The position numbers and the translations under genes were made by a program. From the NCBI GenBank assembly GCA_963708855.1, contig CAVPUM010000002.1:1-64000 (forward strand): a DNA stretch of 64,000 nucleotides. The letters run 5' to 3'. Of this stretch, positions 26,600-37,287 are shown in pieces. The stretch comes from CAIWHR01 sp963708855. GTDB lineage: Bacteria; Pseudomonadota; Gammaproteobacteria; Burkholderiales; Casimicrobiaceae. The notes beneath the pieces are model-generated. The model saw only the letters and a program-made list of their open reading frames with translations. It was not told where the DNA came from and did not search any database. Position 1 is the first letter of the stretch. Every line of letters starts with the position of its first letter.

Positions 26600-27704
26600 T
26601 TAGAAATTGTGCAACATGCCCATGCTGAAGCCGCCGGGATTGGCGCCGGTCGTGCACGGTAGGATCTGAAGTTGCCGTATAGGTCGCGTTCGAATCGTTG
26701 TTGATCTTCGCATAGCCCGTGTAGACGTACGTGCGCTTCGACAGATTGTGCGCGTAGGCAATCTGCCAGGTGTTGGCGCCGGTACTGCGATACCCTTGAC
26801 GATCTGGCCGATGCGCGCGCCAGTCGGTGCGCTGCCCTTGCCATCGGTCGCATCACCGTACGCGAGATAGATACTGCCATTGGCGCCGATCAGGATCGTC
26901 GAAGAGCATTTCCCAGAACTGGCGCTTGAGGCTGGTTCGACGCCGTGAAGTCGTAATCCAGCCATTCGTACTTGCCGGCAATATTGAACCGGCTGAACTG
27001 CCACTGGGCAGCGACGGAGAATGCCGAGTCGTCCAGCTCGAAATTCGTCACGCCGCGGATGTTGTTGTTGTACTGGTAGGCGATGACGCCTGCGAAGGGA
27101 CCGTTGTTGTACTTGCCGGAGAATGGACCCGATGTTGCTGTTGCTGCCGGACTCCCTTCGTTCGTCGCGAATTGCACGGAGGTCACGAATCCCGCACCAG
27201 TTCGGCGAGTCGTAGCGAATCGAGTTCTCCAGCCGGTTGTCGAAGCCGCCGTTCGCATTGCTCTGCGTACCTTGCGCCCACAGGTTGCCCTGCGTGAGAA
27301 TCCCGGTAGTTCGCCGTATTGGCCGCACCAATGCCGGTGATGTCGTCGTACGGCGCGCTGTAGTGGCCCATGTAGAACCTGCCCCACGCGCCGCTCAAGC
27401 CCACGTAACGTGTCGCGGCCGCCGAGGTTGCGCCACCCGTGCGAGCCATGTTGATCGAACCGTTCTCGATCTGGAAAATCGCATTGAGGCCGCCACCGAG
27501 CGACTCGATGCCACGAAGACCGAAGCGCGACGAGTTCGAGTCGACACGGTAGACGTTCGGGTTCGTGTCGTCGGGTTTCTCGCCGTTAACGAACACCATA
27601 CTCAGGTTCGCGCGACCGTACAGCGTGACGTTTGCGGTCTGAGCCTGCGCCAGCGGGGCGGCCAGCAGGCCCGCAATGGCGACAGCGACTAGCTTCTTGT
27701 TCAT
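26600..27704 (-). pseudogene. outer-membrane porin (gram-negative porin family), several frame breaks
   Basis: Second tandem porin, about 355 residues when frames are joined. ATG 27704 follows GAGGAGAGACTCC and begins a signal peptide (KKLVAVAIAGLLAAPLAQA), then QTANVTLYGRANLSMVF. Porin landmarks are SSRFGLRGIESLGGGLNAIF, ATRYVGLSGAWGRFYMGHY and SPYDDITG-like text. It ends in GGFSMGMLHNF with a terminal Phe. Frames change at about 27300, 27185, 27130, 26925, 26795 and 26655. It is closely related to the porin downstream and probably arose by duplication. Confidence 0.8.
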
Positions 27705-28093
27705 GGAGTCTCTCCTCTAGCGGATAAAATGGGCAAGACCAAAGCTTCTTGGGCTTGCCATCGGAACCTTCTCTGCAATGTCGAGAAGTTGAGATGATTG
27801 TGCCAAACCGGCCGCATGCGAGGCAAGGTAAAGTCCCGGCGGGGAAGGGGCTTTGGTTGCGCTGTTGCTAAAACGCGACAGGCACGGGCCTTCTCGCCGA
27901 ACGGCACGAAGCGAGCCGACGGGTCGCAAGATACTCGAAAAAGCGTCGGTAAACGTATGATCAACCTAAGAAAACCTTCCTTTCCCCGGGACCGGGAGTC
28001 CGGTCGGGCTTCCGTCATCGATTTTGGCGGGTTTTCAGTGGCGCAAGCGGGGCTGGAGCGTCCCGTTCCCGTGGCTCGCCGGCGGGGTCGACC
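27705..28093. other. intergenic stretch between porin and WbpL-like gene
   Basis: Divergent spacer of 389 bases, visibly richer in A and T than its neighbours. It must hold the porin promoter on the minus strand. A possible one is TTGGCA (about 27814-27809) with 17 bases to CGACAT, which is weak at the second box. No RNA gene, repeat or coding frame was recognised in it. Confidence 0.5.
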
Positions 28094-29138
28094 ATGTATC
28101 GACGGCGCCGGCGGTCGGTGATCGCCATGCCGCTTCGCCGTGGATCGCGTCCGCTGCTGGCGGCGGCGCTGTCCGCGGCGGCGCTCGGGCTGCTGGCTCG
28201 CCGCCGCGGCCGATTGCCGCAGGACCACCCGACCGGCCGATCGTTGCACGACCGGCCGGTTTCCCGCGTCGGCGGGCTCGCGATCTGGGCGGGGTTCCTC
28301 CCGGTCGCGTTGCTGTATCCGGCACCGGTGCCGACGGGCCGGTCTGGCTTGCGGCTTGGGCGGCGGTGATCGCCATTTCGGTCGCCGACGACTGGACCGG
28401 GGTTCGCCCTCGGTTCCGTCTCGCCGTCCACGCACTGGCGGCGCTGGCCGTTGCCTGGGCACTGCTGCGCACGGATGCCGCCGAGGGGCTTGTCGCTGCC
28501 GCTCGTGCTCGCCGTCGCGGGCACCGCATTCGTCATCGTGTGGAGTCCGCCAATCTGTTCAACTTCATGGACGGCAGCGACGGGCTCGCGGCGACTGATG
28601 GCGATCTGCGGGTTCGGCGCTTTCGGCGTGGCCCTCACCCGTGCGGGGCTTCGTGCCGACGCCTGCTTCGCGCTGGTCGCGGCCACGTCCGTGTTCCTCG
28701 CGGTCAATCTGCCGCCCGCGCGGACGTTCATGGGCGACGGGGGCTCGGTCGGCCTCGGGCTTCCTCGCCGCGGCGTTCGGCCTTGCGGGCATTCGCGCCG
28801 GCATCTGGCCCGCATGGTTTCCGCTCCTCGTGTTCCTGCCGTTTGTCGCGGATGCCACGCTGACCGTGTTGCGGCGGCTCGCGCGCGGCGATCATCTGTT
28901 CGAAGCGCATCGGACGCATTATTATCAACGGCTGCACCGGATGGGGGCCGGGCACCGTGGCACGCTTGCTGTTCTACGGCGTGCTGATCGTCGGGCACGT
29001 CGACGTCGGCATCGTTCACCCTCGCGGTCGGCACCGGGCGCGGGCTGGTGGGTGCTCGCCGCGTGGATCGCCGCGATCGGCGCTCTGTTTGCCGGCATTG
29101 ATTATCATTGGCGCAGGCGCTCGCCGGAAGAACGATGA
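28094..29138 (+). pseudogene. WbpL/WecA-like undecaprenyl-phosphate sugar-1-phosphate transferase, several frame breaks
   Basis: Polytopic membrane enzyme of the MraY/WecA superfamily, about 345 residues. It starts O-antigen or other polysaccharide assembly by moving a sugar-1-phosphate to undecaprenyl phosphate. Diagnostic segments, in different frames, are RSLHDRPVSRVGGLAIW, the Asp-rich ISVADDW, NLFNFMDGSDGLAA, RTFMGDGGSVGLG, and the cytoplasmic HRTHYYQRLHRMG. Frames change at about 28340, 28490, 28580, 28765 and 28950. It overlaps the following gene by four bases (ATGA at 29135). No flippase or polymerase gene lies in the window. Confidence 0.8.
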
Positions 29139-31042
29139 AGCAACCCCACAATTTCCGCGCGTGGCTCGCGTTTGTCCACGACCTCTGCGCGGCCGGACTG
29201 GCGTGGGCGGCGCACGTACTGGGTCCGTTTCGGCCTCGATTTCCACGAGCCGTTCCTCGCCGACATGGTGCGCACGCTCGTGTGGATCCTGCCGCTGCAG
29301 GCCGCGATCTTCGTCGCGTTCGGCCTTTATCGCGGCCTGTGGCGATTCGCGAGCGTCCTCGACCTGCAGCGCATCGTGCTTGCCGCCGGACTGGGCGCGC
29401 TGCTGATTCCGCTGGTGCTCATGATGCTGCGGCTGCAGGTGGTCGTGCCGCGCAGCGTGCTGATCTTCTACCCGATCGTGCTCATCTTCCTGATGGCGGG
29501 CAATCGCTTCGCCTACCGAATCTGGAAGGAGCACCGGCTGTACAGCCCGCTCGCGGCCCTCGGCGAGCCGGTGCTCGTGATCGGCGCCGGCGCGGCCGGC
29601 GCGCGCCTGACGCGCGAGTTTGCGCGGAGCCGGCAATGGCGCGTCGTCGGGCTGATCGACGACGACCCGGCGAAACAGGGACGCCTGCTGGACGACGTGA
29701 GCGTGCTGGGGCCGATCTCGAGCCTCCCGACTTGGGCCAGGAAATACGGCGTGCGCCAGGTGATCGTCGCGCTCCCCTCGGCCGCGCACGGCGTGCGCCG
29801 GCGCGTCGCGGAGATCTGCGCCGACGCCGGCATCGAGGTGCTGACGGTGCCGTCGTACGAGGACCTGATCAGCGGTCGCTCGGCGTTGACCACGATCCGG
29901 ACGATCGAGCTCGACGACCTGCTGGGCCGCGATCCGGTGGTGCTCGACAACGCGGGACTCGGCGAGTGGCTCGGCAACCGCGTGGTCATGGTCACCGGCG
30001 CGGGCGGCTCGATCGGCGCCGAGCTGTGCCGGCACATCGCCCGTTTCCGCCCGGCGAAGCTCGTGCTGTTCGACCTGTCCGAGGCTGCGGTCTACGCTGA
30101 TCCAGACCGCGCTGGCCGACAGCTTTCCGCAGTTGCCGCTGGCGACGGTCGTGGGCGACGTCAAGCACGCCGCGCTGGTCGATCAGGTGCTCGCCCGCGA
30201 GCGGCCGAGCGTCATCTTCCATGCCGGCGCCTACAAGCACGTGCCGCTGATGGAGGAGACCAACGCCTGGCAGGCCGTGCTCAACAACGCCTACGGCACC
30301 TGGGTGCTGGGGATGGCGGCGGTCGCCGCCAAGGTCGAGAAGTTCGTGCTGGTGTCCTCGGACAAGGCGGTCAATCCGACCAATGTGATGGGCGCGACGA
30401 AACGCCTCGCGGAGATCGTCTGCCGGAGCCTGCAGGGCCGCGGCACGCAGTTCGTGCATCGTGCGCTTCGGCAACGTGTTCGGCAGCGCCGGCAGCGTCA
30501 TCCCGCGCTTCCGCGAGCAGATCGGCCGCGGCGGGCCGGTGACCGTGACGCATCCCGACATCACGCGCTACTTCATGTCGCTGTCCGAGTCGACGCAGCT
30601 CCTGCTGCAGGCGGCGTTGCAGGGAAAGGGCGGCGAGATCCTCGTGCTCGACATGGGCGAGCCGGTGCGCATCATCGATCTCGCCCACGACATGATCCGG
30701 CTATCGGGTGCCGATCCGGGCCGCATCCCGATCGTGTTCACGGGACTGCGGCCGGGCGAGAAGCTGTTCGAGGAGCTCCTTGCCGCGGAGGAGGCCACGC
30801 TGCCCACGCCGCACCCGAAGCTGCGGATCGCGCTGTCGCGCGCGGCGAATTTCGACGCCGTCGGCCAGATGGTCGCGTGGTGCGAGCGCGATCGCCCGGC
30901 CGACGACGCCGAGGTCCGCGCGCGGCTGAAGGCGTGGATACCCGAGTACATGCCGCCGGCCGGCGCGCCGGTGCAGCCGATCCCGGCGGCGCCGGCAGAC
31001 GCCACGGCGCCCCTGCCGCTGCGCGCGCCGCGCCGGCGGTGA
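29135..31042 (+). CDS. WbpM/CapD-type nucleoside-diphosphate sugar 4,6-dehydratase, three frame breaks
   Basis: Membrane-anchored UDP-GlcNAc 4,6-dehydratase family, about 635 residues. The N-terminus has four hydrophobic segments (LVWILPLQAAIFVAFGLY, GALLIPLVLMMLRLQVVV). A first NAD-binding fold is at VLVIGAGAAGARLTREFA. The catalytic SDR domain begins VVMVTGAGGSIGAELCRHI and carries AYKHVPLMEE and VSSDKAVNPTNVMGATKR with the modified Ser/Asp-Lys site of the CapD group. It makes 4-keto-6-deoxy sugars for surface polysaccharides. Frames change at about 29225, 30095 and 30465, each in the middle of conserved text. Confidence 0.85.
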
Positions 31043-31055
31043 CAAACTCCGCTCT

Positions 31056-31678
31056 TCAGCGCTTGCCGCCGTAGAGATACGGATTGAGCGCCGCGTCGTT
31101 GTACATCTTGAACTGGCGGTAGACACGCCAGAACGCGCGCCCTTCGGCGGCGCGGTCCAGCAGCGTGTCGAGGCAGCGCGCGAGATCCGAGCGCTGCAGC
31201 GCGAGGCGGGCGAGCTTGTCGCGCGCACATCGCGCGATGCTCGTCCGACGCGTCGGCGCGCGTGGTCTGGGCCCGCATGTGGAAGATTTTCAGCGCGAGT
31301 ATCGACAGCCGGTCCACCATCGAGCCGGCGGTCTCCGAGTTGTGCCAGGCGTCGGCGGCGGGCACGACGGCGGCCAGCCGTTCGAGCAGCGCTTCGTCGA
31401 TCTTCTCGATCGCATCGTTGCGGCGCTGGTTGTAGCCGTCGATCGCGCGCTTGTTCGCCGCGATCGCGGCGTCGCGCGACGTCGCGCCGGCGCGCCAGGT
31501 CCTCTTCGTCCCACAGCAGGCGATTGCAGCGGTGGTTGACCTCGATCCAGGGCCAGACGCCGGCGGTCGGCTGCGGTCGGCGCATCGCCGCCGTGCGCGG
31601 CGTGACGCGAGATCCCGTGCGTCGTGAAACGCGCAGATCGCCGCGCTCGCCGACATCGCCGAAATCGGTGCCGCTCAT
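31056..31678 (-). CDS. DUF4254 domain protein, frame-broken
   Basis: This protein of about 205 residues has the DUF4254 signatures EVNHRCNRLLWDEEDLARR, KRAIDGYNQRRNDAIEKIDE, MVDRLSILALKIFHMR and the C-terminal VYRQFKMYNDAALNPYL. The function is unknown; the family is often found beside glycosyltransferases for lipopolysaccharide, as here. Frames change near 31625, 31490 and 31235. The start is uncertain; ATG 31678 overlaps the end of the GT4 gene and gives MSGTDFGDVG. It is convergent with the WbpM-like gene. Confidence 0.75.
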
Positions 31679-32876
31679 CGCGTCTGCCGGCAGGGCGGCG
31701 CGGCTGCGGCACGCCGGGACGTGCCGCGTGGCGCGCGACGCCCGGTCGCCGGCGAGCAGATCACGGTACAGCAGGACCTGCTGCAGCGTGTCGCCGCCGG
31801 CGAGAGCGGCAGCACCACGCGCGCGCGCGTTGGCCGCGAAGCCCGCGCGCGTCGGCGGGTCCTGCAGCGCCCGCATGTGGCCGGCGAGCGCGGCGACGTC
31901 GCCGGACGGGCAGACGAGTCCGCAGTCGTGCTCGCGCACGAGCTCGGCGGCGCCCGCCTTCGTGCTGGCGATCACCGGCACGGCGCAGGCCATGGCCTCG
32001 AGCGCGGCGTCCGGCGACGGATCGTAGAGCGAGGGCAGCACGAACACGTCGGCCGCGCCGTAGTACGGCCGCGCGGTCGTCCGCCGCGCCGACCAGCGTG
32101 ACGCGATCGGCGACGCCTCGGGCCTGCGCGCGCGCCGCGATAGCGCGCGACGTCTGCCGGCGTCGCCGACGGCGACCAGGTGCGCCGGTGGAGCGAGCTG
32201 CGCGAACGCGTCGATGGCGGTGCCGACGTCGGCGCGCGCGAAATCGGCGGCCACGGCGAGGTAGACGGTGGCTGCGGCATCGATGCCGTGCCGTTCCACG
32301 GATCGCGCGCGCTCCTCGCGCAGCCCCGGATGAAAGACGCTCGCCGTCCACCGGGTTGTAGATGACGTGCAGCTTCGCATCCGGAACCGAAAAACGGTCG
32401 CGAATCTCGTCGCGCACCATGTTCGAGCCGCAGATCACGGCGCGCAGCCAGGGACTCGCGTAGAGGCGCCGCTCGGCGTCCAGCAGATAGCGGTGGTGCG
32501 GTGAGAGCAGGGCGACGATTCGGCCGGCGCGGCGTGCGCGTTTCAGCCGCTCCTCGAGCCACACCGCGTGCACGCCGTCGGCGGCGCGGTAGACGTCGCA
32601 GCAAAGCAGGCGCTCGTGCGACTCGACGAGGGTCGGTTGCGCGCGCCGCACCGCGCGACAGGCCGCGCGCGCGAATCCCCGGTCGCGCCACAGCGCGCCG
32701 AGGTGGAACGGATCGATGATCGCCGGTTCGATCAGCTGCAGGCGGGTCTGCGGCCACGTTCGCGTGTACAGCGAAATGGCGACATTGCGTTCGAGCAGCG
32801 CCTCGAGCGCCCGCTCGGTGCCGCGCTCGACCGCGCCTTCGGGCCGGTAGTCCTGACGAACGATCGCGAGGCGCAT
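31675..32876 (-). pseudogene. GT4-family glycosyltransferase (WaaG-like), several frame breaks
   Basis: Retaining GT-B glycosyltransferase of about 390 residues. The N-terminal domain reads cleanly from ATG 32876 (MRLAIVRQDYRPEGAVERGTE; LVESHERLLCCDVYRAADGVH; CGSNMVRDEIRDRF). The C-terminal nucleotide-sugar domain is in other frames: VFHPGLREERARS, PYYGAADVFVLPSLYDPSPD, and the E-x7-E signature text DAALEAMACAVPVIAS. It resembles lipopolysaccharide core glucosyltransferases. Frames change at about 32340, 32155, 32075 and 31810. The stop is placed at the ATGA junction with DUF4254, which is an inference. Confidence 0.78.
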
Positions 32877-33196
32877 CAGTTTCCGGCCGGATGGACGGTC
32901 GCGCCGCGCGCACGCAGCGGCGAACGGGACGCCGCGAACGCAGGGAGCCGTCGTTCGCGGAACGCCCGGGGAGTCCTGCGGGATCACGCGAACGGCTCGA
33001 CATGACCGGCAACGATAGCAAAGATCGCGGCGCGAGCGGCGCGCAATCGTCGCCGGCGCGGCGTCGTGCAGTCAGGGCTTACTCGCCCGCCGGGCCCCGT
33101 CCGGCGGGGAATTCGGCATGCCGGATCGCGCCTTCCCGCGCTTCCGGTACAATCGATCGCGAGTTCCACGTTCCGTCGCGCCGCGAACTCCCCGCC
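32877..33196. other. intergenic stretch between GT4 gene and argB
   Basis: Divergent spacer of 320 bases, GC-rich. A TACAAT box at 33148-33153, about 45 bases before the argB start, could be a -10 element, but no convincing -35 box is seen at 16-18 bases. No coding frame resembling a known protein, RNA gene or repeat was found. Confidence 0.4.
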
Positions 33197-34115
33197 ATGC
33201 CGATCGACGCCGTCAATGCCGCCGTGAAGGCGCAGATCCTCGCCGAGGCGCTGCCCTACATCCAGCGCTTTCACGACAAGACGATCATCATCAAGTACGG
33301 CGGCAACGCGATGGTCGAGCCGGCGCTGAAGGCCGGCTTCGCCCGCGACGTCGTGATGCTGAAGCTCGTCGGCATGAACCCCGTCATCGTGCACGGCGGC
33401 GGCCCGCAGATCGGCGACCTGCTGCAGAAGATGGGCATCGAGAGCGAGTTCCGCCAGGGCATGCGGGTCACCGACGACCGCGTGATGAACGTCGTCGAAA
33501 TGGTGCTGGGCGAGCTGAACCAGGAAATCGTCGGGCTCATCAACCAGCACGGCGGCAAGGCGGTCGGCCTCACCGGGCAGGACGGCGCGTTCATCCACGC
33601 GCGGAAGATGCTGCTGAAGAGCGACGCCAGCCGACGGCGAAATGGTGGACATCGGCCTGGTCGGCGAGATCGAGCGCATCGACCCGGAGCTGATCCAGCT
33701 CCTCGATTCGCGCGACTTCATTCCGGTGATCGCGCCGATCGGCGTGGGCACCGACGGCGTCGCGTACAACATCAACGCGGACCTCGTGGCCGGCAAGCTC
33801 GCCGAGACGCTGCAGGCGGAGAAGCTGGTGCTGATGACCAACACGGTCGGCGTGCTGGACAAGAACGGCAGGCTCCTGACGGGCCTCTCCGCGACGGAGA
33901 TCGACGCGCTGTTCGCGGACGGCACGATCCACGGCGGCATGCTGCCGAAGATCGGCTCGGCGCTCGACGCGGTGAAGAACGGCGTCGCGAGCTCGCACAT
34001 CATCGACGGGCGCGTCGAGCACGCGCTGCTGCTCGAGGTGCTGACCAACGAAGGCGTCGGCACGATGATCCGCGCCGACGACGCCGCGCCCGTCCATGCG
34101 CGTGCTGCACGCTAG
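33197..34115 (+). CDS. argB: acetylglutamate kinase, one frame break
   Basis: ArgB phosphorylates N-acetylglutamate, step 2 of arginine synthesis; about 305 residues. ATP and substrate segments are TIIIKYGGNAM, PVIVHGGGPQIGDLLQ, EMVLGELNQEIVGLIN, and after the break EMVDIGLVGEIERI, NINADLVAGKLAE and GGMLPKIGSALDAV. The frame changes at about 33635, in GACGCCAGCCGACGGCG, where one base restores SDGEMVDIG. This is very likely an indel error because conservation is perfect on both sides. Confidence 0.9.
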
Positions 34116-34135
34116 GCGACGGTCGCCCTGCCGCC

Positions 34136-34705
34136 ATGGCCAGCAAACCCGGCGAACGCCGTCTCCAGATCCTGCAGACGCTCGCGGCGATGCTCGAGAA
34201 TCCGCGCGCCGAAAAGGTGACCACCGCGGCGCTCGCGGCCAGGCTCGACGTTTCGGAGGCCGCGCTCTACCGGCACTTCGCGAGCAAGGCGCAGATGTTC
34301 GAGGGGTTGATCGAGTTCATCGAAACGACGCTGTTCACGCTCGTCAACAAGATCGCCGCCGAGACCTCCGGCGGCGCGGCGCAGGCGCAGCAGATCGTGT
34401 CCGTGCTGCTGGGATTCGCCGAGAAGAATCCGGGCATGACGCGCGTGCTGATCGGCGACGCGCTCGTCAACGAGGACGAGCGGTTGCAGGCGCGGATGAA
34501 TCAGCTCTACGACCGGATCGAGGCGGCGCTGCGGCAGGCGTTGCGAATCGCGCAGGCGGCGGGCGAGTGGCCGGGCGATCCCAATGCCGACGCGAACGTG
34601 CTGGTCGCGTTCGTGCTGGGCCGCTGGCAGCTCTTCGCCAAGAGCGGATTCAAGCGCGGTCCGCAGGACGGCTGGGAAGAGCAGCGCAAGTTCCTGTTCG
34701 GCTGA
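34136..34705 (+). CDS. slmA: nucleoid occlusion factor SlmA (TetR family)
   Basis: This 189-residue TetR-type protein has its helix-turn-helix at about 30-55 (TAALAARLDVSEAALYRHFASK), as in SlmA, which binds chromosomal sites and blocks FtsZ assembly over the nucleoid. The C-terminal domain has the typical text LIGDALVNEDERLQARMNQL and a Trp/Lys-rich end. It follows argB by 20 bases, an arrangement seen in other betaproteobacteria. Without the synteny it could be taken for a generic TetR regulator. Confidence 0.85.
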   Translation: MASKPGERRLQILQTLAAMLENPRAEKVTTAALAARLDVSEAALYRHFASKAQMFEGLIEFIETTLFTLVNKIAAETSGGAAQAQQIVSVLLGFAEKNPGMTRVLIGDALVNEDERLQARMNQLYDRIEAALRQALRIAQAAGEWPGDPNADANVLVAFVLGRWQLFAKSGFKRGPQDGWEEQRKFLFG

Positions 34706-34744
34706 GAAACGCGACGGCGAACGATCGCGTCATGGCCGCGCGCA

Positions 34745-35495
34745 TCAGGTTCCCGCGCACACCGGGCATTGCGGATCGCGCGGGATCCGGACGTCGCGCC
34801 AGCGCATCGCGTAGGCGTCGAGCAGCAGGAGGCGTCCCGTCATCGGCTCGCCGACGCCGCCGATGAGCTTCATCGCTTCGGCGGCCTGCGTCGCGCCGAC
34901 GATGCCGACGACCGGCGCGAAGACGCCCATGATCGCGCAGCGAGTCTCCTCGAGGTCTTCGCCCTCGCCGAACAGGCAGTGGTAGCAGGGCGAGGCGGCG
35001 TCGCGCGCGTCGAACACCGCGACCTGACCGTCGAAGCGGATTGCCGCGCCGGAGACGAGCGGCGTCTTCGCGGCGACGCAGGCGCGGTTCACCGCGTGCC
35101 GGGTCGCGAAATTGTCGCTGCAGTCGAGCACGACGTCGGCGCGCGCCGCGAGGGGCGCCAGTTCGGCCGGGCCGAGCCTGGCTTGCACCGCCTCGACGCG
35201 CACTTCGGGATTGACGGCCGCGAGCCGCGCCCTCGCCGCGGCCACCTTCGGCACGCCGACGTCCGACGTCGCATAAAGTATCTGCCGCTGCAGGTTGGTG
35301 AGGTCCACCGCATCCGGGTCGCAGAGCGTGAGCGTGCCCACACCGGCCGCGACGAGAAACTGCGCGACTGGCGCGCCGAGTCCGCCGGCGCCGATCACGA
35401 GCGCATGCGCGGCGAGCGAGCTTCTCCTGCGCCTCCAGGCCGAACTCGGGCAGCAGGATGTGGCGGCTGTAGCGGAGGAGTTGCGCGTCGTCCAT
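34745..35495 (-). CDS. moeB: ThiF/MoeB-family E1-like adenylyltransferase, one frame break
   Basis: This enzyme of about 250 residues activates a ubiquitin-like sulfur carrier (MoaD or ThiS) by adenylating its C-terminal Gly-Gly. The N-terminus reads LLRYSRHILLPEFGLEAQEKL. The rest, in another frame, holds the ATP loop VIGAGGLGAPVAQFL, the Arg finger NLQRQILY, and DCSDNFATRHAVN. One zinc Cys pair is clear at the C-terminus (CPVC); the other is the YHCL region. The frame breaks near 35415. MoeB and ThiF cannot be told apart from sequence alone. The start could also be 35552. Confidence 0.85.
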
Positions 35496-35590
35496 CGGTT
35501 TGGCGTTTGCGTCGGGGCCGGCTCCGGCCACCGGCGTTGCCCGCGCCATCATAAGCCCGGCCCTCCCGCGCAGGCTACCTACGGGACCGG

Positions 35591-35625
35591 AAACGAAAAC
35601 GCCCGGCGGCGCCGGGCGTTTTCGA
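35591..35625 (-). terminator. terminator hairpin downstream of ctpA
   Basis: A near-perfect dyad CGAAAACGCCCGGC-GGC-GCCGGGCGTTTTCG lies 20 bases beyond the ctpA stop. The GC-rich core is flanked by A and T tracts, so it can end transcription from either strand. It separates ctpA from moeB, which therefore needs its own promoter. Confidence 0.85.
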
Positions 35626-35643
35626 GATCCTCCTGCCGGAACG

Positions 35644-37068
35644 CTATTGGGGTTTCGCCTGCGCCGACACGGCCTTCGTGGACGCGATCACCGGCAGGCC
35701 CTTCAGCTGATTCATCGCCTGCGACAGCTGGAAGTCGTCCGGCGAGCCGAAAACGATGCGTGGCGTCGCCGGCTGCACCTCGGTGGTCGTGGAATTCACC
35801 TGCGGTTTCGCGGTATCCGCGTTGGCCCGCTTGAGAGTCTCGACCGCCCGGGCGGCGGATGATTCCTTCTTGCCCGTGTCGAGGTGGTTCTCGAGATTGG
35901 CTTCGCGTATCCGGGAAGGCGACTCGCGGCCGTCGTCGACGTAGATGTCGGGCTCGATGCCCTTCGCCTGGATCGACCGCCCGGACGGCGTGTAGTACCG
36001 CGCCGTGGTGAGCTTCAGACCGGCATTGTTGCCCAGCGGCAGGATCGTCTGCACCGAGCCCTTGCCGAAGGTCTGTCCGCCGAGGACGACGGCGCGCTTG
36101 TGGTCCTGCAGCGCCCCCGCGACGATCTCGGAGGCCGACGCGGTTCCGCCGTCGACCAGCACGACCATCGGCACCTTCTTGACGCCGGCGGGCAGGTCGC
36201 GCAGGTAGTCCTCGCCGCGGCGCGTGTAATGCTCCTTCGACGCGGTGAGCCGCATCCGCGCTTCGGCGGTGCGGCCGTCGGTGTAGACGACGAGCGCGTC
36301 CTTCGGCAGGAAGGCGGCCGAGACGGCGACCGCCTGGTTGAGCAGGCCGCCGGGATCGCTGCGCACGTCGAGCACCAGGCCCTTCAGGTCTCCCTGCTTG
36401 TACATGTCCTTCAGCGCCTTTGCGACGTCCTCGCCGGTGCGGTCCTGGAACTGGCGCACGCGCAGGTAGCCGTAGCCCGGCTCCAGCATCTTGGCGTTGA
36501 CGCTCTTGACGTTGATTTCCTCGCGGGTGAGCGTGAAGGTCAGCAGCCCCTCCGCGTCCTTGCGCACGATCGTCAGCGCGACCGAGGTGCCCGGCTTGCC
36601 CCGCATCAGCTCGACCGCCTTGGACAGCGGCATCCCGCGCGTCGCGCTGTCGTCGATCTTGACGATCAGGTCGCCCGACTTGATGCCGGCCCGAAACGCC
36701 GGAGTGTCGTCGATCGGAGAAATGACCTTGACAGCGCCGTCCTCGACGCCCACCTCGATGCCGAGGCCGCCGAACTTGCCCTGGGTCGAGATCTGCAGAT
36801 CCTTGTACCCCTCGGCGTCGAGGTAGTCGGAATGCGGGTCGAGCCCGTGCACCATCCCGTTGATCGCTTCCTTGATCAGTTTCTGGTCCGAGACGGGCTC
36901 GACGTAATCGCTCTTGATCCGACCGAACACGGCGGAGAACAGCTGCAGATCCTCGTACGGAATCGGCAGCTTGGCTTCGCGCTGGGCGATTACCGAGAAA
37001 TTGAGCGAAAGCAGAACGCCGAGCACGGTGCCCAACCCGATCAGCCCCGCCTTTTTCCAGTTGTTCAT
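35644..37068 (-). CDS. ctpA: C-terminal processing protease (S41 family)
   Basis: This 474-residue periplasmic serine protease has a signal anchor (KAGLIGLGTVLGVLLSLNFS). The PDZ domain spans about 100-185 (GLGIEVGVEDGAVKVISPID). The S41 core has the catalytic Ser at S311 (GGTASASEIV) and the Lys at K336 (TFGKGSVQ), 25 residues apart as in Prc. The C-terminal tail (about 400-474) is rich in Thr, Ala and Gln. ATG 37068 has a clear AAAGGAAAA site. CtpA enzymes trim envelope proteins and peptidoglycan hydrolases. It lies downstream of gpmI on the same strand. Confidence 0.93.
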   Translation of the reverse strand: MNNWKKAGLIGLGTVLGVLLSLNFSVIAQREAKLPIPYEDLQLFSAVFGRIKSDYVEPVSDQKLIKEAINGMVHGLDPHSDYLDAEGYKDLQISTQGKFGGLGIEVGVEDGAVKVISPIDDTPAFRAGIKSGDLIVKIDDSATRGMPLSKAVELMRGKPGTSVALTIVRKDAEGLLTFTLTREEINVKSVNAKMLEPGYGYLRVRQFQDRTGEDVAKALKDMYKQGDLKGLVLDVRSDPGGLLNQAVAVSAAFLPKDALVVYTDGRTAEARMRLTASKEHYTRRGEDYLRDLPAGVKKVPMVVLVDGGTASASEIVAGALQDHKRAVVLGGQTFGKGSVQTILPLGNNAGLKLTTARYYTPSGRSIQAKGIEPDIYVDDGRESPSRIREANLENHLDTGKKESSAARAVETLKRANADTAKPQVNSTTTEVQPATPRIVFGSPDDFQLSQAMNQLKGLPVIASTKAVSAQAKPQ

Positions 37069-37287
37069 CGAAATTTTCCTTTGCCGGACGACGCGAAGTA
37101 TACGCCGGGAGCCGCAGCGGGCCCCTGTGGTCGGGTGAGCCCGTTGGGCCCCGGTGCCGGACGCAAGTTCCATGCCCCGCTGCGATTGTCGTGGCGGAGT
37201 CCGTCGTGGCGACGACCTGTCAGCATGATAGTGAGCGGTTACTGACTGGTGGTGCGAAACCAGGAGCGGCGGTTGCCGCCACGAATG

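Noticed and set aside
27809..27835. Sigma-54 promoter before the second porin
   Set aside because: TGGCAC is present on the minus strand, but the matching TTGC element at the required spacing is absent.
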